From positions 29,686,001 to 29,750,000 of the forward strand of contig CM055318.2 in NCBI GenBank assembly GCA_029255685.2: DNA of 64,000 bases. The letters are read 5' to 3'. The translations under genes were made by a program, and so were the position numbers. Source of the stretch: Silene conica (lineage: Eukaryota > Streptophyta > Magnoliopsida > Caryophyllales > Caryophyllaceae). This document shows positions 11,521 to 23,538 of the stretch, in pieces. The notes beneath the pieces were generated by a model. The model saw only the letters and a program-made list of their open reading frames with translations. It was not told where the DNA came from and did not search any database. The stretch's first letter is position 1, and every line of letters starts with the position of its first letter.

Positions 11521-12798
11521 TTCATACGATTTATAATTCAAAATTGTACACCGACTATGTAGGATTTTAATTACCCCCATTTTTTAATGAAGTTTTTGTA
11601 TTTTGTTTCAATATTACGATCTTTATTGTTCACTTCAACATTTGAAAAGTATACTTTAAAAAAGTTCAGAAAAAATACGTATGAACTTGTTTAGATTTAG
11701 GTTGATTGTACCATACAATTGTACAACTGAGATATAATCTTATTTGTGTTTTAAATGGGCTTAACCATGTTACATAAGCTAATCGAAAATCAAGGGTTGA
11801 AAATTTGTATGGTACTCGGCCGCAACAATAAACTATCTTTCATATTAGATAGATCGAACATAGCTCAAGTGGTCAAAAATTAATTTTTACACGTTAATCA
11901 ATAATCATACTTTTGCTAGCTTATAATACATAACCAAACATCACAAAAAAGTAAAACTAATATTTACTTGAGTTTATGATCAGGAAAAGACTTAATAAGT
12001 ACAATAATATCGCTGTGGCCATATAATTAGCGCTATGATTTCTAATAATTTTATATATACAGTAATATCTTATGTATATTATCTTTCAAGTGGAATACTA
12101 TTCATAAAAATTAGTAATTCTATACACAACACATATTAATATCGAGTGGATTGTGAGACTAAATATCGTGGAGACGTGTCTTCTTAATACACTACTTTTA
12201 GAAGGAACAACTTGGCGAAACCTATTAACCGTATTTTAAAGATCCATGTTATCGAATATTATTAGATAAATTTAGCGTAATATATTTTACTAAAGGGCTA
12301 ATTAATCAACTTAATTTTATTAAAATTTGTTGAGAGTACGTAGTTTGGTCGATGGCTACAAATGTCAAATAAACACAATATGTAATTATGTGGTAGCTGC
12401 AGTAGTTAGCTATATTTATTAGATTGATTTTTTATGATTGTGTATGCATTGACAACACTATTACACCCATTCAAAAACCAGAACCTTAGATCTATCAAAT
12501 AGAAGTTAAAATATTTACTTAGTAAAGAATATAGATGCGATAAGAAAATTAGAAAACGTACCATGAATAAAATCGATATCTTGTTTGGGTTTCTTAACAA
12601 TAAGAGACATCAATAAATGTTGGGATAAAAAAAACATGTATACAATTACATATGTTACAATAGTTGATTTTTTTTAAAAATTACAAAGTCAAAATGAAAC
12701 TTGGACAATTAAAGTAAAAAACTACCTAATCATAGTAGGAGCCAACTTAATAATATTAGAACCAGTAAGAATATAGATGTGCTACCACCAATTTTATA
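11521..12798. other. AT-rich intergenic DNA
   Basis: AT-rich with no open frame that I recognise. It may include decayed inner sequence of the adjoining Helitron. The target of the large minus-strand LINE lies at its right edge. Confidence 0.5.
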
Positions 12799-15700
12799 GT
12801 TTTTGAGCATTATATATATATATATATTTTTTTGGTAAGAAGGTATTTTCTCATATATTTCCGAAAAGGATTACATGAGGATTTGACTTACAAAGATATA
12901 ACCACTATACAATTTCACTATAGGAGTTTAGCTATTGACATGGATTATAGACAAAATTTCATCATGTAGCAGAGCCATATTCTTATGTAACAATATTGCT
13001 TTGATTGTGTTAATGACATCCTGGAAAATGGTTTCAATAGGCCTCTCACCAGTCCCAAAAGCTCGCTGGTTTCGTTCCTGCCATATAGAGTACACAAGGC
13101 AGCCTAAACTGCAACTCAGCCACTGATTTCTCCAGTGTTTGCGCCTTTTCCTTGCATTAAACCATCAAATTAAAGCTGATAGCTCAGAGATGCTAGTATG
13201 TAATCCAAGCCAGTGTTTGACTAGGTCTAGCAAAGTCACAGTAAACTTGCAGTTGAAGAAGAGATGATGTTTAGTTTCAGCGGCTACTTTGCATAAGTAG
13301 CATCTGTTTACTAATGTGATCCCACGAGACTGTACAAGATCCATGGTGGGAAGCTTTTGTTGAACTGCCATTAGGAGACAGATTTTTTGCCTAGGAATAC
13401 CAGAGTAAGACTGAATAGCTTTGTAGATAGGTAGCTTGGTACCTTTGTCTCTGATAGTGTTGTAGGCTTGTTTCACAGAAAATGTCCCATTCACAAGGCA
13501 GTGCTGGATTAGAGTTTGTATTCCCTGAATCCCTCCATACTTTGTGATATATTCATTCCTAACTTGGAGGATACCCCTGAGACATGCAGGCTGATGATTC
13601 TTTAGAGCAAGATTTCATATATCACATTCAGTAAGGTAATAGTGGTGCATCCACTGAATCCAAATGGAACCAGTACTGGAATTCAGTTGCCAAAGCCATT
13701 TAAGGAGTGCAGCCCTATTCCAACAAGGAAGATCTGTGACAGAGAACCCTCCTTCATCCCAGGGTTTACAAATACTGCTCCATGATTTAAAAATCATCTT
13801 CTTGACATCTGCTGTCCTCCCCCACAGAATATCCAAACTGAGTCTTTTTAGATGCTCACAGCAGACACTACTAGGAATCAGCAGACTAGAACTCCAGAAA
13901 TTGTTAAGTCCAAAGAGTACTGTGTTAATGATTAGGGCCCTGCCAGCATAAGAGAGGTGATTTGTGCTGAGTCTGTTCATGAGGGTCTGGACTTTCAAAA
14001 TAAGAGGGCTATACATGTCCACAGTAAGTCTAGAGTGGTTTATAGGTATCCCTAAGTACCTGAATGGGAAAGATCCTGCTCGTAGTTTAGTTGCCGGGAG
14101 AATGGTGTTCTTTAAAGTGCATGTAACACCTCCCAGGTAAGCTTCAGTTTTGTCCAGATTAGGAGTCAGCCCAGACCAGAGGGAAAATTCGTGCAGTATG
14201 TTAACAGCAGCCTCTACAGAAGGCATGTCCCCTCTGGTGAAGATCATAAGGTCGTCAGCAAACACCAGATGTGTAAGATTCAGTCTGGAACATTTAGGAT
14301 GATAAGAGACAAGAGGAGCATTGCACATGGTCCTAAGTCTGCGAGAGAGCACCTCCATACTTAGTACAAAAAGGTAAGGGGAGAGAGGATCCCCTTGCCT
14401 AACACCACTTTTCCCTTTAAAGAACCCATGGTGTGTGCCATTGACATTTAAAGTAAACCATGAGCCAGTGACGCAACTCATGATCCATTTGATAAAGAGA
14501 GTTGGGAAATTGAGATGGGTAAGCATTTCCTTCAGAAAAGACCATTGTAATGTGTCAAAAGCTTTGCTTATATCTACCTTGAGCATACACCTAGGAGAAA
14601 TATGCTTCCTTTCGTAACCTTTCAAGAGTCCTTGGGTGAGCAGAACATTTTCAAACAGGTTTCTTCCTTTGATGAAAGCAGCTTGTTCATGCCCAACAAG
14701 ATTAGGCATGACAGTCTTCAATCTTTGAGTCAAGATTTCCGTGATGGTTTTGTATATAATAGAACAGCAGGATATAGGTCTAAAGTCTTTGACAGACTGG
14801 GGAGTTGCTTTCTTGGGGATGATAGAAACTAAGGTAACATTTGCTTGTTTTGGCAAGAACCCAGTGGTAAAGAAAGCTTCAACAGCAGAACAGTAATCAT
14901 CGCCAACAATGCTCCAGGCAGCTTTAAAGAAGCCTGATGAGAAGCCATCTAGACCTGGACTCTTGTTAGAGTCAATATCAAAAAGGGCATGCTTAATTTC
15001 AGCTCTGGTGACAGGCCTTACCAAATTAGCAAAGTCTTCAGCTCCCACTTTTGGTCCATTTGAGATAATATCATCAGGAATGGGCAAAGTTTGAGTTGCT
15101 GTACCAAACTGCTGGGAGTAGTAGGCTACAAAAGCCTCTCCTACATCTTGCAGACCAGTGTGAACAGAACCATCATGCCCTATAATTTCCCCAATCATTT
15201 GATGCTTCTGCCTCTCCTTTATTTTACTAAAGAAGTATCTAGAGCTGACATCAGTGTGTGTCAGATGATGTTGCTTGGCTCTTTGAATGAGAGTTTTCAT
15301 TTCTGCATCCTTAAGTTCATGAAATTGCTTGGCTACAGCAGCCTCCTTTTCAATATGCTCCTGAGAGTGAGGGTAAAGTCTAAGATTCTGAAAACAAAGA
15401 GATAATTCATCTCTTTTTTCATTAACCCAGTCACTAATGTTTGAGTAATGATTTTGATGGAGGTTTTTCAGGCATTTCCTGACTTCCTTCAGTTTTGCCA
15501 TAAGACGAAACATTTTATTGCCAGATGGTCGAATTTTCCAAGCTTGAGCAACAAGGGGAAGGAAAAGAGGATTATCTATCCAGCAGTTAAGGAATCTAAA
15601 AGCTGGTTTTGGGGCATTTGCTTCATGAAAATTGAGGACAGCAGGGCAGTGATCTGAGATTCCTGGATCAGGGAAGTGTCCAGTAGTATTGGGAAAAGAA

Positions 15701-16680
15701 TGCAGCCATAAATCATTAACAATGATTCTATCTAGCTTAGAATAGACCCTGGTGCTAACTTCTTGCACTACAACAAAATTACACTTGCGCCACGATTTAT
15801 GTCATGGGAATTCATAATTCGTGACCTAAATTTGCTTAGTCACGGGAAAACAAGTCCCCTTCCTTCAAAATTAATTGGTAAAAAAATTTATGTCACGGGA
15901 AAATATATCCGTGACAAATAATTGTTTTTAGTCACGAATTAAGCCATGACCGTGGCTAACAAATGCGTTTAGTCACGCATCAAGTCACGAACGTGGCTAA
16001 TAATTATTTTTAGCCACAATGTCGTGGCTAATTATGATTTATTGTCACATGTAAGTTAACCGTGACTAATTAGTGTGTTTAGCCACACTGAATTCTTAAC
16101 GTGGCTAATTATGATTTATTGTCACAGCTAAATTATCCGTGACTATATTGCTCTTAGCCACACACTGAATTCTTACCGTGGCTAATTGTAATTTATTGTC
16201 ACAAGTAAATTACCCGTGACTAATTATTGCTCTTAGCTACGCACTGGATTTTTACCGTGACTAATATTTTTGATATGTTAACAAATAATGGTACAAAATT
16301 ATTAGTGCAACATGGTGTGTACTGTGACACCAAGATGATTGCGCCGTATTATTACGAGATGTGAACAATATTCCTACTTAATGTTCTTCACTATTGACGT
16401 AAATGATCTTATTATGATTATTCTTATTATTGGATTTAGTCTGTCACAAGTGAAATTTTGTGCAATTTATTATGATTATTCTTATTAACACTACTGACTT
16501 GAAAATGAATATGATTATATGAATAAATGATTGTTGTTTAACAATTTATTTTGCTTTATTTTCGTTGAATGCTGCTTTACTTTAAGTATACGTTTAATTA
16601 TGTAATGACAATTTTGTAATTTCAAAGCTACTTACCTAGTTACTAAATTTATTAAATTCCGCAACTAGCCCGACAAAAAA

Positions 16681-16900
16681 CACTACAGCAAATTGACAGT
16701 TGCGCCACGATTTATGCCACGGGAATTTATAATTCGTGGCTAAATTTTGTTTAGCCACAGGAAAAAATTTATTCACTATTTTAGAAAAAATTTATGCCAC
16801 GGGATAATTTTTCCCGTGGCAAAAAGTCAATTGCGCCACAATTTAGGTTACAGTCGTGGCTAATAATCATTTTTGCCACGAACAATGTCACACCCATGGT
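16681..16900 (+). repeat. Second CACTA left terminus inside the element
   Basis: This segment begins CACTACAGCAAATTGACAGT and continues gcgccacgatttatgccacggg, closely matching the left end at 15766 in the same orientation. Only one right end (18710) exists. Either one CACTA inserted into another and lost its far end, or a tandem duplication of the left end occurred during transposition or repair. Confidence 0.75.
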
Positions 16901-18025
16901 AAATATATTTATAATTCTATTTTTGTTAAATTTATAATATTGAATAACATTATTTAGAGACTGCATCACATTTAAAAGAGAAAGTATGTCCAATTAAATA
17001 ACTAACTTATTAACACCTATCATTGAGAAGTCTGAAACTAATATATTGTTAAATAAGGTTTTTATTAGAAAATTGATTTACAACTTTATTTGTAAAATAT
17101 TTCTACAAGAACTTGAATTCGAGATGTTAAATTGGAAAAAAAAGTGGGGAAGTTTTTAAGGAGAAAAAAAGAAAAGACCATTAGATTTAAAATATGATTA
17201 AATAAAAAAAAGTAGTCTAAAAAATTAAATTCAAAATGATTTCCAACAAATCATTGAATAAAATGGAAAAAAAACATATTGATAAAATAACCGATATAAA
17301 AAAATCAATATAGAAAACATTTTAATTATTGAAAATGAGCGTATCACACCGAAAAGTAAAATGGAAATTAAAATAATAAATTTATATGTGTAAATAATGT
17401 GAAATTTTGTTGACAAAAAGAAATATCAAGAATAATGAAAAGAAATCAATTTAGAGAAAACAAAAATTTATATGATATTTTCTGTGTTTTTTTTTTGGCA
17501 AAAACTGATTATTTTCGAGTTAATAATGTCTTGGTCATTTATTTTAGTAATAAAACTCGGTCATTGATACCTATATGTAATCATTATTCAAAATGATCAT
17601 TACTTAGTAAAAAGTGATTAAACTTTTCGTTACAAATGCGACGATCTTACAAATAGTATTTGTGTGGAAAAATATATGAAAAAATGGATAAAAGAAAAAT
17701 AAAACAAAAATGCCGACAAATGAAAAAAAATTAAAAAAAATGTATGAGGGAAAAAAATATAAGGAAAATGTGATTAAATAGTTTGGAGAAAATGGTTTTG
17801 TTGACTCGGGAAAAAAATGACCCGAGCATCATTAATCGTGAGGTCAACATTGAAAACTCGAGTAATTTGAGAAAAATAATATTTTTTTCGCAAAAATATG
17901 TAAATCATTTAATATTTATTCGCAAAAATAATAGTGAAGGTAATTTAGAAAAAAAGGAAGATAAGTTAAAAAGGTTTCAAAGTGTTAACTATATCAACAA
18001 GTAAGCTTAAGTTTCATTTTCGGTA

Positions 18026-18100
18026 GCTCATCATAAGAACTCCACTGTTAAGCGTGCTCAGGTGAGAGTAGTCTTGGGATGAGTGACCTCATGGGGAGGA
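18026..18100 (+). repeat. 5S rRNA-like segment inside CACTA
   Basis: From memory of plant 5S rRNA, this stretch matches its middle and 3' part: catca.aagaactccactg, then GTTAAGCGTGCT (the 5S internal box A region), gagagtagt, and GGATGAGTGACC (box C region; usual form GGATGGGTGACC). The 5' third and the exact 3' end of 5S are missing, so it is not an intact gene. It could come from a 5S-derived SINE or from a Cassandra-type element, or have been captured directly. Confidence 0.75.
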
Positions 18101-18205
18101 TATACGATTCACAAAAGTGAATGACTTGTGATTGTAAGTAACGAGTTGAGATAACTAACCAAGCAAGGATTAAAACTTGACAAAATCCCATATGTAACCA
18201 AATGT

Positions 18206-18388
18206 GTTTGATAGTGTGGTGGTCGCTCACCTCATCCCTTAACCCTGAGGTCAGGGGTTCGACTCCTACCCATGGGAATGGAGCAACTCTTTGGCAAGCA
18301 GTTTACCTCTTCGTGAGAGAGCCCGCGGCGAGGGGATTATACACCGTTGTCGACACGGTGGACACCCCGGTTTAGACCGAAAAAAAAA
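18206..18388 (+). mobile_element. tRNA-derived SINE
   Basis: A short retroposon with an RNA polymerase III promoter: an A-box-like tagtgtggtgg near 18214 and a consensus B box GGTTCGACTCC at 18256-18266. It ends in a run of ten A after tttagaccg. There is no coding capacity. The target duplication is not obvious. It lies inside the CACTA element about 100 bp after the 5S-like segment. Confidence 0.7.
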
Positions 18389-19285
18389 ACGATTCCATAA
18401 ATGAAAATATTTTCATTATACGTAAAAAATAATATATTACATTTTGTTTATTTATTTTTTATTTTTTTGTTTGTCACGGGAATAATTTTGGTCACGAGAA
18501 TTAATTTTTGGTCACGGCAATTATTAGCCACGTGAGAATCTGTGGCTAAAAATATAATTTTAGCCACGTTAATGTTTTTCCCGTGACTATCTGTTAGCCA
18601 CGGCCACTTGGGTCACGGAAGGTATTTCCGTGACAAAGAGCTTTAGCCACGGGAAATTAGTACTTGCGCCACGAATTTAGTCGTGGCCCAAGTGCTTAAT
18701 TGTAGTAGTGTTGTTTATTAAACCAAGTAAATTCATTTCCAGACCCTCCCAAATCATCAAGACCACATTCCAGAAGACTGGAATTAAAGGCAATGAGTTC
18801 AGAGAGAACTGGGGGAGTATTGCTTATCTTCTCAGATGGATGTCTTACGACATTAAAATCCCCCATGACAGCCCATTCTGTAGCAATTTTTGAGAATTGA
18901 TAGAGAGAAGACCAAAGTTGTTGCCTTCTAATGGCATTATTGCTACCATAGACAACCGAGAGAGAAAATTTTATACCAGTGAGGTAATTTGTGACCTGGC
19001 AGTGAACAGCTTGGCTATGTACATCAATAACATCCAGCTTTATTCTCTTTGGGTTCCATAGGATCCAAATTCTCCCATTATTGCTTGCAGAATAGTTACC
19101 AAACATTTCATAACCCTTGAATGAGTATTTTAAAATTCTGTTGACTTTAGATTGAGTAACTCTAGTCTCCAGAAGCCCAAGAATATCAATCTTATTTACT
19201 TTTAGAAAGTGTTGTACCTCACTATGTTTAGTAACCTTATTGAATCCACGAATATTCCAAGTGGATATTATCATGGAGAAGATAG

Positions 19286-21082
19286 TTAAGGAAGAGCAAG
19301 CAGTGGGACACTTCCAATATTAGATGTTTGACAATCCAGTTCCTGTTCCTGAGTAGCAGTGCCCCATTTGTCAATGTCCAGAAGATCAAATGTATTGCTG
19401 AGTCTCATCCTAGGACCTTCTTTCGATCTACCTACCGATCCTCTCTTCAAGGCTATTTGAGTATCATGTAGGTGATCCCTCTTGTTGCATCCTAGATGCC
19501 TTACAGTGCCTGTAGGAGATGTCTCAACTGCAACAGTCCAGGTATGCATACTCTGACCATCATATTCTGAGTAAGTAAATTGAGCTGCTGGCTGTGAAAC
19601 TAACTCCTCAGGCACTGAGATACCACCTAGCAAACAAGGCAAACTATGGTGTTCTTCATTTGTTTTCTCACAGTAAGAATTCTCCAAAACAGATGTTTGG
19701 GAAGGCTGTTTAGTAGGCTTTTCTGACCCTGACCGGTCTACAGGCACTCTCTTCAAGGCTGTTTAAGTGTCATGTAGATGGTCCTTCTTGCTGCATCCTT
19801 GATGCATTACAGTTTCAGTGGTGGAAGCAACTGGTTCAGTAGCACAGGACTGCTCACCTAGAAGTTCGCATTCTGAATGATCAGTCTGCACTAATGAATC
19901 AGGACCTCCAACAACTGGCACTGAGGTACCACCTAGCAAGCAAGGTTCAGGAGCATTCTCCTCATGATTTTCAACTGTCTTTGTAACAGGCTTAGGGTCA
20001 GGCTTTGGTTTATCTTTGTTTCTCTTGCAATTCTTGTTCTGATGGCCCATTTTCCCACAAGTATGACAATAATGGGGTATCCACTCGTATTCTATGCTTT
20101 GAGTAGACGTACCATATGGTGTAGTCAACAGAATTTCCAAAGGAAGCTTAGAGGATATGTCTATCTCAATAAGGACTCTCGCAAACGAGAGTTTTGCCTT
20201 CAATGTAGTAGGAACATCTGCAAATAAAGGTTTTCCAATTTTGCTCGAAAGTTTGCTCAAAACTGGCGCAGTCCAAAGATACGGATTCAAGTCATGAAAG
20301 AGGACTCATACAGGAACCAGAGAAACCTTTTCCATTTCAAAGGAGAAGGTAGGGTGCCATTGCTTAAGGATCAAAGAATGGGAACCCACTTTCCATGGTC
20401 CTTGCTTGAGCACTGCATTCATTCCCTCCACAGTATCAAACCTGAAACTAAACCACCCTTTTTTGAAGTATTGAACCACAGGTTTCACAATTTTAGTCCA
20501 ATGTTTGTCCACAAAATCCGCAATATGTTTTAAAGGAGGTTTTGACCCCAAAACATGCCCCATAAGAGTGAATTCCCAGAGTTTCAACTCATCCTCTATA
20601 TCCTCCAAACCGATAGCAATTTCATCTGAATTAATGCTATCTTCATGAAGAAATAAACTCATACCTTCAGGCTTTCGAGGTTTAACAATTTCAGACCATT
20701 TAGGTTTAGCACCTATGGACTGATTTGATTTCGTAGGCTGAATTTCAGCATTTATAGCAGGAAATTCATTCAAATCCACAACAAGTTCAGAAGATTCATC
20801 ATGATCAGAGATCAGATTTTCAACTATTACAGGCGTGGGAACAGGAATTGGAGTAAGTTTCGGAGTAGCAGTGATTACTTCATTTAGCAAATCATTTAGT
20901 AAAATTGGCTGCCTAGGTGAGGGAGCTTGAGTTTCCTCAAGAGATTGTAATTGAGAGGGAAGAGAAGCAGAATTCATAACCTGAGGAGCAGAAGACAATG
21001 GAGAAGCTTGCTTTGCTTTGACAGGCCTGCCCCCTCCTCGAGCCATAGGGGAGAACGAAGCTTTTCCGTGATCGCAATTCAT
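19286..21082 (-). pseudogene. LINE ORF1 (gag-like, CCHC), two in-frame stops
   Basis: The nucleic-acid-binding protein of the L1. The start ATG at 21082 gives MNCDHGKASFSPMARGGGR; a DUF4283-like region follows (LWEFTLMGHVLGSKPP, GPWKVGSHSLILKQW), then a CCHC knuckle CHTCGKMGHQNKNC. The C-terminal part contains an internal duplication: PCLLGGTSVPV...GCSKKDHLHDT and PCLLGGISVPE...GCNKRDHLHDT, about 120 residues apart. Two stops interrupt one otherwise continuous frame: TGA at 20306-20308 (after SLVPV) and TAA at 19763-19765 (after DHLHDT, where the sister repeat has Q). Each is explained by one transition. Confidence 0.88.
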
Positions 21083-21186
21083 GGCGGTGGAAATTCAGTT
21101 AGGATTCTGTTAAAATTACAGAGAATTCGTTTTTAGAGGGAGAAAATTCATCTCTCTAAGTCTCCATTATGTTTTTGAGCATTATA

Positions 21187-23126
21187 GGCTTATAGCAATG
21201 TTTTTGAGTTTTGTTTTAAAAATAATGAGTATTGCTATAAAGTTCCGAGTTCATTTATTAAATATTAAACTAAAAAAATTACAGTAAAACTCAAAAACAT
21301 TATATATAAACTTAGTTAAATTTTACTTTTGACAGAAACAAATCTAACCTATAAACTTTAATAAGTTCAAAAAAACTCAAATGCTCGAAAGCAAGTAAAG
21401 TTTGAGATGATATACCCGATGTATCTTTTCTTTTTTCTCTATTAAAACTTACGCCGTAGCTTATTGGGAGTACTCATTAAGGATGTATATTTGATGACAA
21501 AGAATTCATGAACATGCTGACAAACTAAGAATATTTTCCTGAAAAAAATATATAAACGTAATTAGAAAATCACACTCAAAATAAAACTCACAATAATAAT
21601 AAAAAGCATTAGGATAAAAAGGCATATAAGATCGGAAATTAAAAAAATATAGTCATGTGTTAAAGACCTCATAGAGTCATAAGTCATAAACAAACTGATT
21701 ACTACAAAATAAATAAACCCAAATAGAATAAATAGTATAAAATTTGCAATTTACTCGGTTGTATTTTATGAAATAATCTGACTGTATTTGGAATTTACAC
21801 GTTTGTAATATTATAATATTTTATGGAATAGAATATTTAGCTTAAATTAGGGGTTTAATATAAATAAATATTTATGTAATATTTAGGGAATATTTAGTGG
21901 AATATTTATGGAATATATATTTAATTTGGATAAAATCAAAGATTTACACGGTTCTATTTTATAGAATATTTTAGAGAATAAAATCAAAGATTTACACGGT
22001 TCTATTTTATGGAATATTTTATCAATGGTTTAATTAGGTTAAATATTTATATTTATGAAATATTTAGGGAATATTTAGTGGAATATTTATGGAATATTTA
22101 GCGAATTTAGGGAATGATGGTTTAAACGTTTTTATTATAATATTATAATAATATTATAATATTATAATACATACAAAATATGACGTGGCATAAATTAGGG
22201 CTTCTGATTGGTCTACAAAACTGTTTTTTGTAAGGGTGAATGTGAGTGCGAGAAAGAGTGAACGGTAAACATTATTGCGCCACGTATGCAGTTTGACATT
22301 TTGCTTTTATAGTAATAATGAATAAGGATGATTAATTATACACTTGAATATTAGCAACTAATTTTTTATTATCGATTCCGAGATTACAATTATGTAATAT
22401 TTATTATTTATTATGGAATATTGCATGGCTCAAACTCTTAATATTTTGTATATATTTATTTTGTATATCTTTTACTATTGAATATTTATTATTTATGGAA
22501 TGGAATATTTAGCAAACGTGGATTGTTCAACGGAGACTTCTATTGAGTAGTGTATTTGCATCAGACTTCTATTTTATGGAAAATTTATGGAATAAAATCA
22601 ACGTAGATTATTTAAGGAATATTTAGTGGACTATTTGTGGAAATTCCCTAAATCTCGGTTTAAACTGTTTTTCTTTAATTTCTCGGTTTAATATTTAGGG
22701 AATCTTGGAATGATTATAATCACAATAAATAATAATATTATAATATTTAGGGAATCTCGGTATATGACTCGATACGTAACAATATTTATGGAATGAAAAT
22801 ATATGACTTAAAGTAATGCAAAATCCGAGAAACTTGGAATCATTATAATAATAATAAATAAATAATAATTTAGGGAATCTCGGTACCTAACAATATTTAT
22901 GGAATCTCGGTACCTAACAATATTTATGGAATGATTATAATAATAATAATAATAATAATATAATAATATTATAATACATAAAAATATATGACTTGGCATA
23001 AATTAAGGGTTCTCATTGGTCTCCGAAACTTATTTTTGCGAGAGTGAATGTGAGTGCGCGAAAGAGTGAACGGTGGAATATTATTGCGCCACGTATGCAG
23101 TTATACATTTTGCTTTTATAGTAATA
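21187..23126. repeat. AT-rich repeat field with 180-bp direct repeats
   Basis: From about 21830 to 22960 the words GGAATATTTA, tttagggaat and ggaatctcgg recur many times in irregular order. Two diverged direct repeats of about 175-180 bp (roughly 22140-22321 and 22955-23129) share gacgtggcataaatta..., attggtct, gtgaatgtgagtgcg, gaaagagtgaacgg, gcgccacgtatgcagtt and ttttatagtaataatg. No coding sequence is recognisable. The pair could be ends of an unclassified element or a local duplication. Confidence 0.5.
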
Positions 23127-23342
23127 ATGCACTACTACGGAAACAGCTTATTGCGACGCTTTTCAAACCCATATTGCAACGCTACATAGCATCGGCAGGA
23201 GTTATACCGACGCTTTAATATGCGCCGCATTTGCCTATGCCGCTACCCCCTAATGCGACGCTATTTTATTGCGTCGGTAAAGCTAGAATATAGCGCCGCG
23301 AAAATTGACGCGCTATTTCTGTGATATAGCAGTTCTTTGTAC

Positions 23343-23538
23343 GCGCCGCTAGAGAACATTCGACGCTTTCAATGCGCCTCATATAATACTGCGACTATCA
23401 TGTATTATGCACCGCTATGCTTATGTTCATGCGCTTTTTTGCGCCGCTAGAGAACATCCGACGCTTTCAAAGCGCCTTATATAATACTGCGACTATCATG
23501 TATTATGCACCGCTATGCTTATGTTCAGGCGCTTTTTT
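23343..23538. repeat. 98-bp tandem duplication in CACTA end
   Basis: Two units with a period of 98 bp (23343 and 23441) start gcgccgctagagaacat and share the words gactatcatgtattatgc and accgctatgcttatgttca; a third unit starts at 23539 but breaks off. This multiplies the subterminal repeat words of the element. A shorter 33-bp duplication (gcgccgcttttgtattacaat) follows at about 23539-23600. Confidence 0.8.

Larger units (their letters stand above)
15766..18710. mobile_element. Non-autonomous CACTA element, TSD TTG
   Basis: Ends CACTACAACAAAATTACAC on the left and, reverse complemented, CACTACTACAATTAAGCAC on the right, flanked by the 3-bp duplication TTG (15763-15765, 18711-18713). Both subterminal regions are packed with short repeats of the type cgtggctaa / gtcacgg / gccacg in both directions, as expected for transposase binding in CACTA elements. 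No transposase reading frame is seen. A second left-end sequence, CACTACAGCAAATTGACAGT with the same subterminal pattern, starts at 16681. The element also carries a 5S-like segment and a SINE. It disrupts the LINE ORF2. Confidence 0.92.
12928..19274 (-). pseudogene. LINE ORF2, split by CACTA, two in-frame stops
   Basis: Starts ATG at 19274 (MIISTWNIRGFN, endonuclease) and ends TAA at 12928-12930. The two halves, 19274-18711 and 15765-12928, read in the same frame on either side of the CACTA: TWFNKQ on one side and EVSTRVYSKLDRI on the other. Motifs seen: LLETRV and GDFNVV (endonuclease); SPGLDGF, DFRPISCCS, KAFDTLQW, GVRQGDPLSPY and FADDLMIF (RT); then CYLCK...HHLFFNC and YSIWQERNQRAF. Two TGA codons interrupt it (13615-13617 and one just before WFNARKRR near 13162). 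Both could come from single transitions (TGG or CGA to TGA). No frameshift was found in my reading. Confidence 0.9.
12799..21186 (-). mobile_element. Full-length L1 LINE with 16-bp target duplication
   Basis: A complete minus-strand L1. The perfect 16-bp duplication gtttttgagcattata lies at 12799-12814 and 21171-21186. The tail (A run followed by TA repeats, seen as ...tatatattttttt on the + strand) is at the left and a 5' UTR of about 90 bp at the right (21083-21170). ORF1 and ORF2 follow in the usual L1 order with an 11-bp gap between them. A 2945-bp CACTA element sits inside ORF2; without it the LINE is about 5.4 kb, normal for plant L1. Damage consists of a few in-frame stops and that insertion, with no frameshifts noticed. 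Confidence 0.95.

Noticed and set aside
18028-18100. Functional 5S rRNA gene
   Set aside because: The 5' third is missing and several conserved positions differ; only a derived fragment is supported.
22808-22999. Tyr-rich small protein
   Set aside because: Translation of AT microsatellite DNA.
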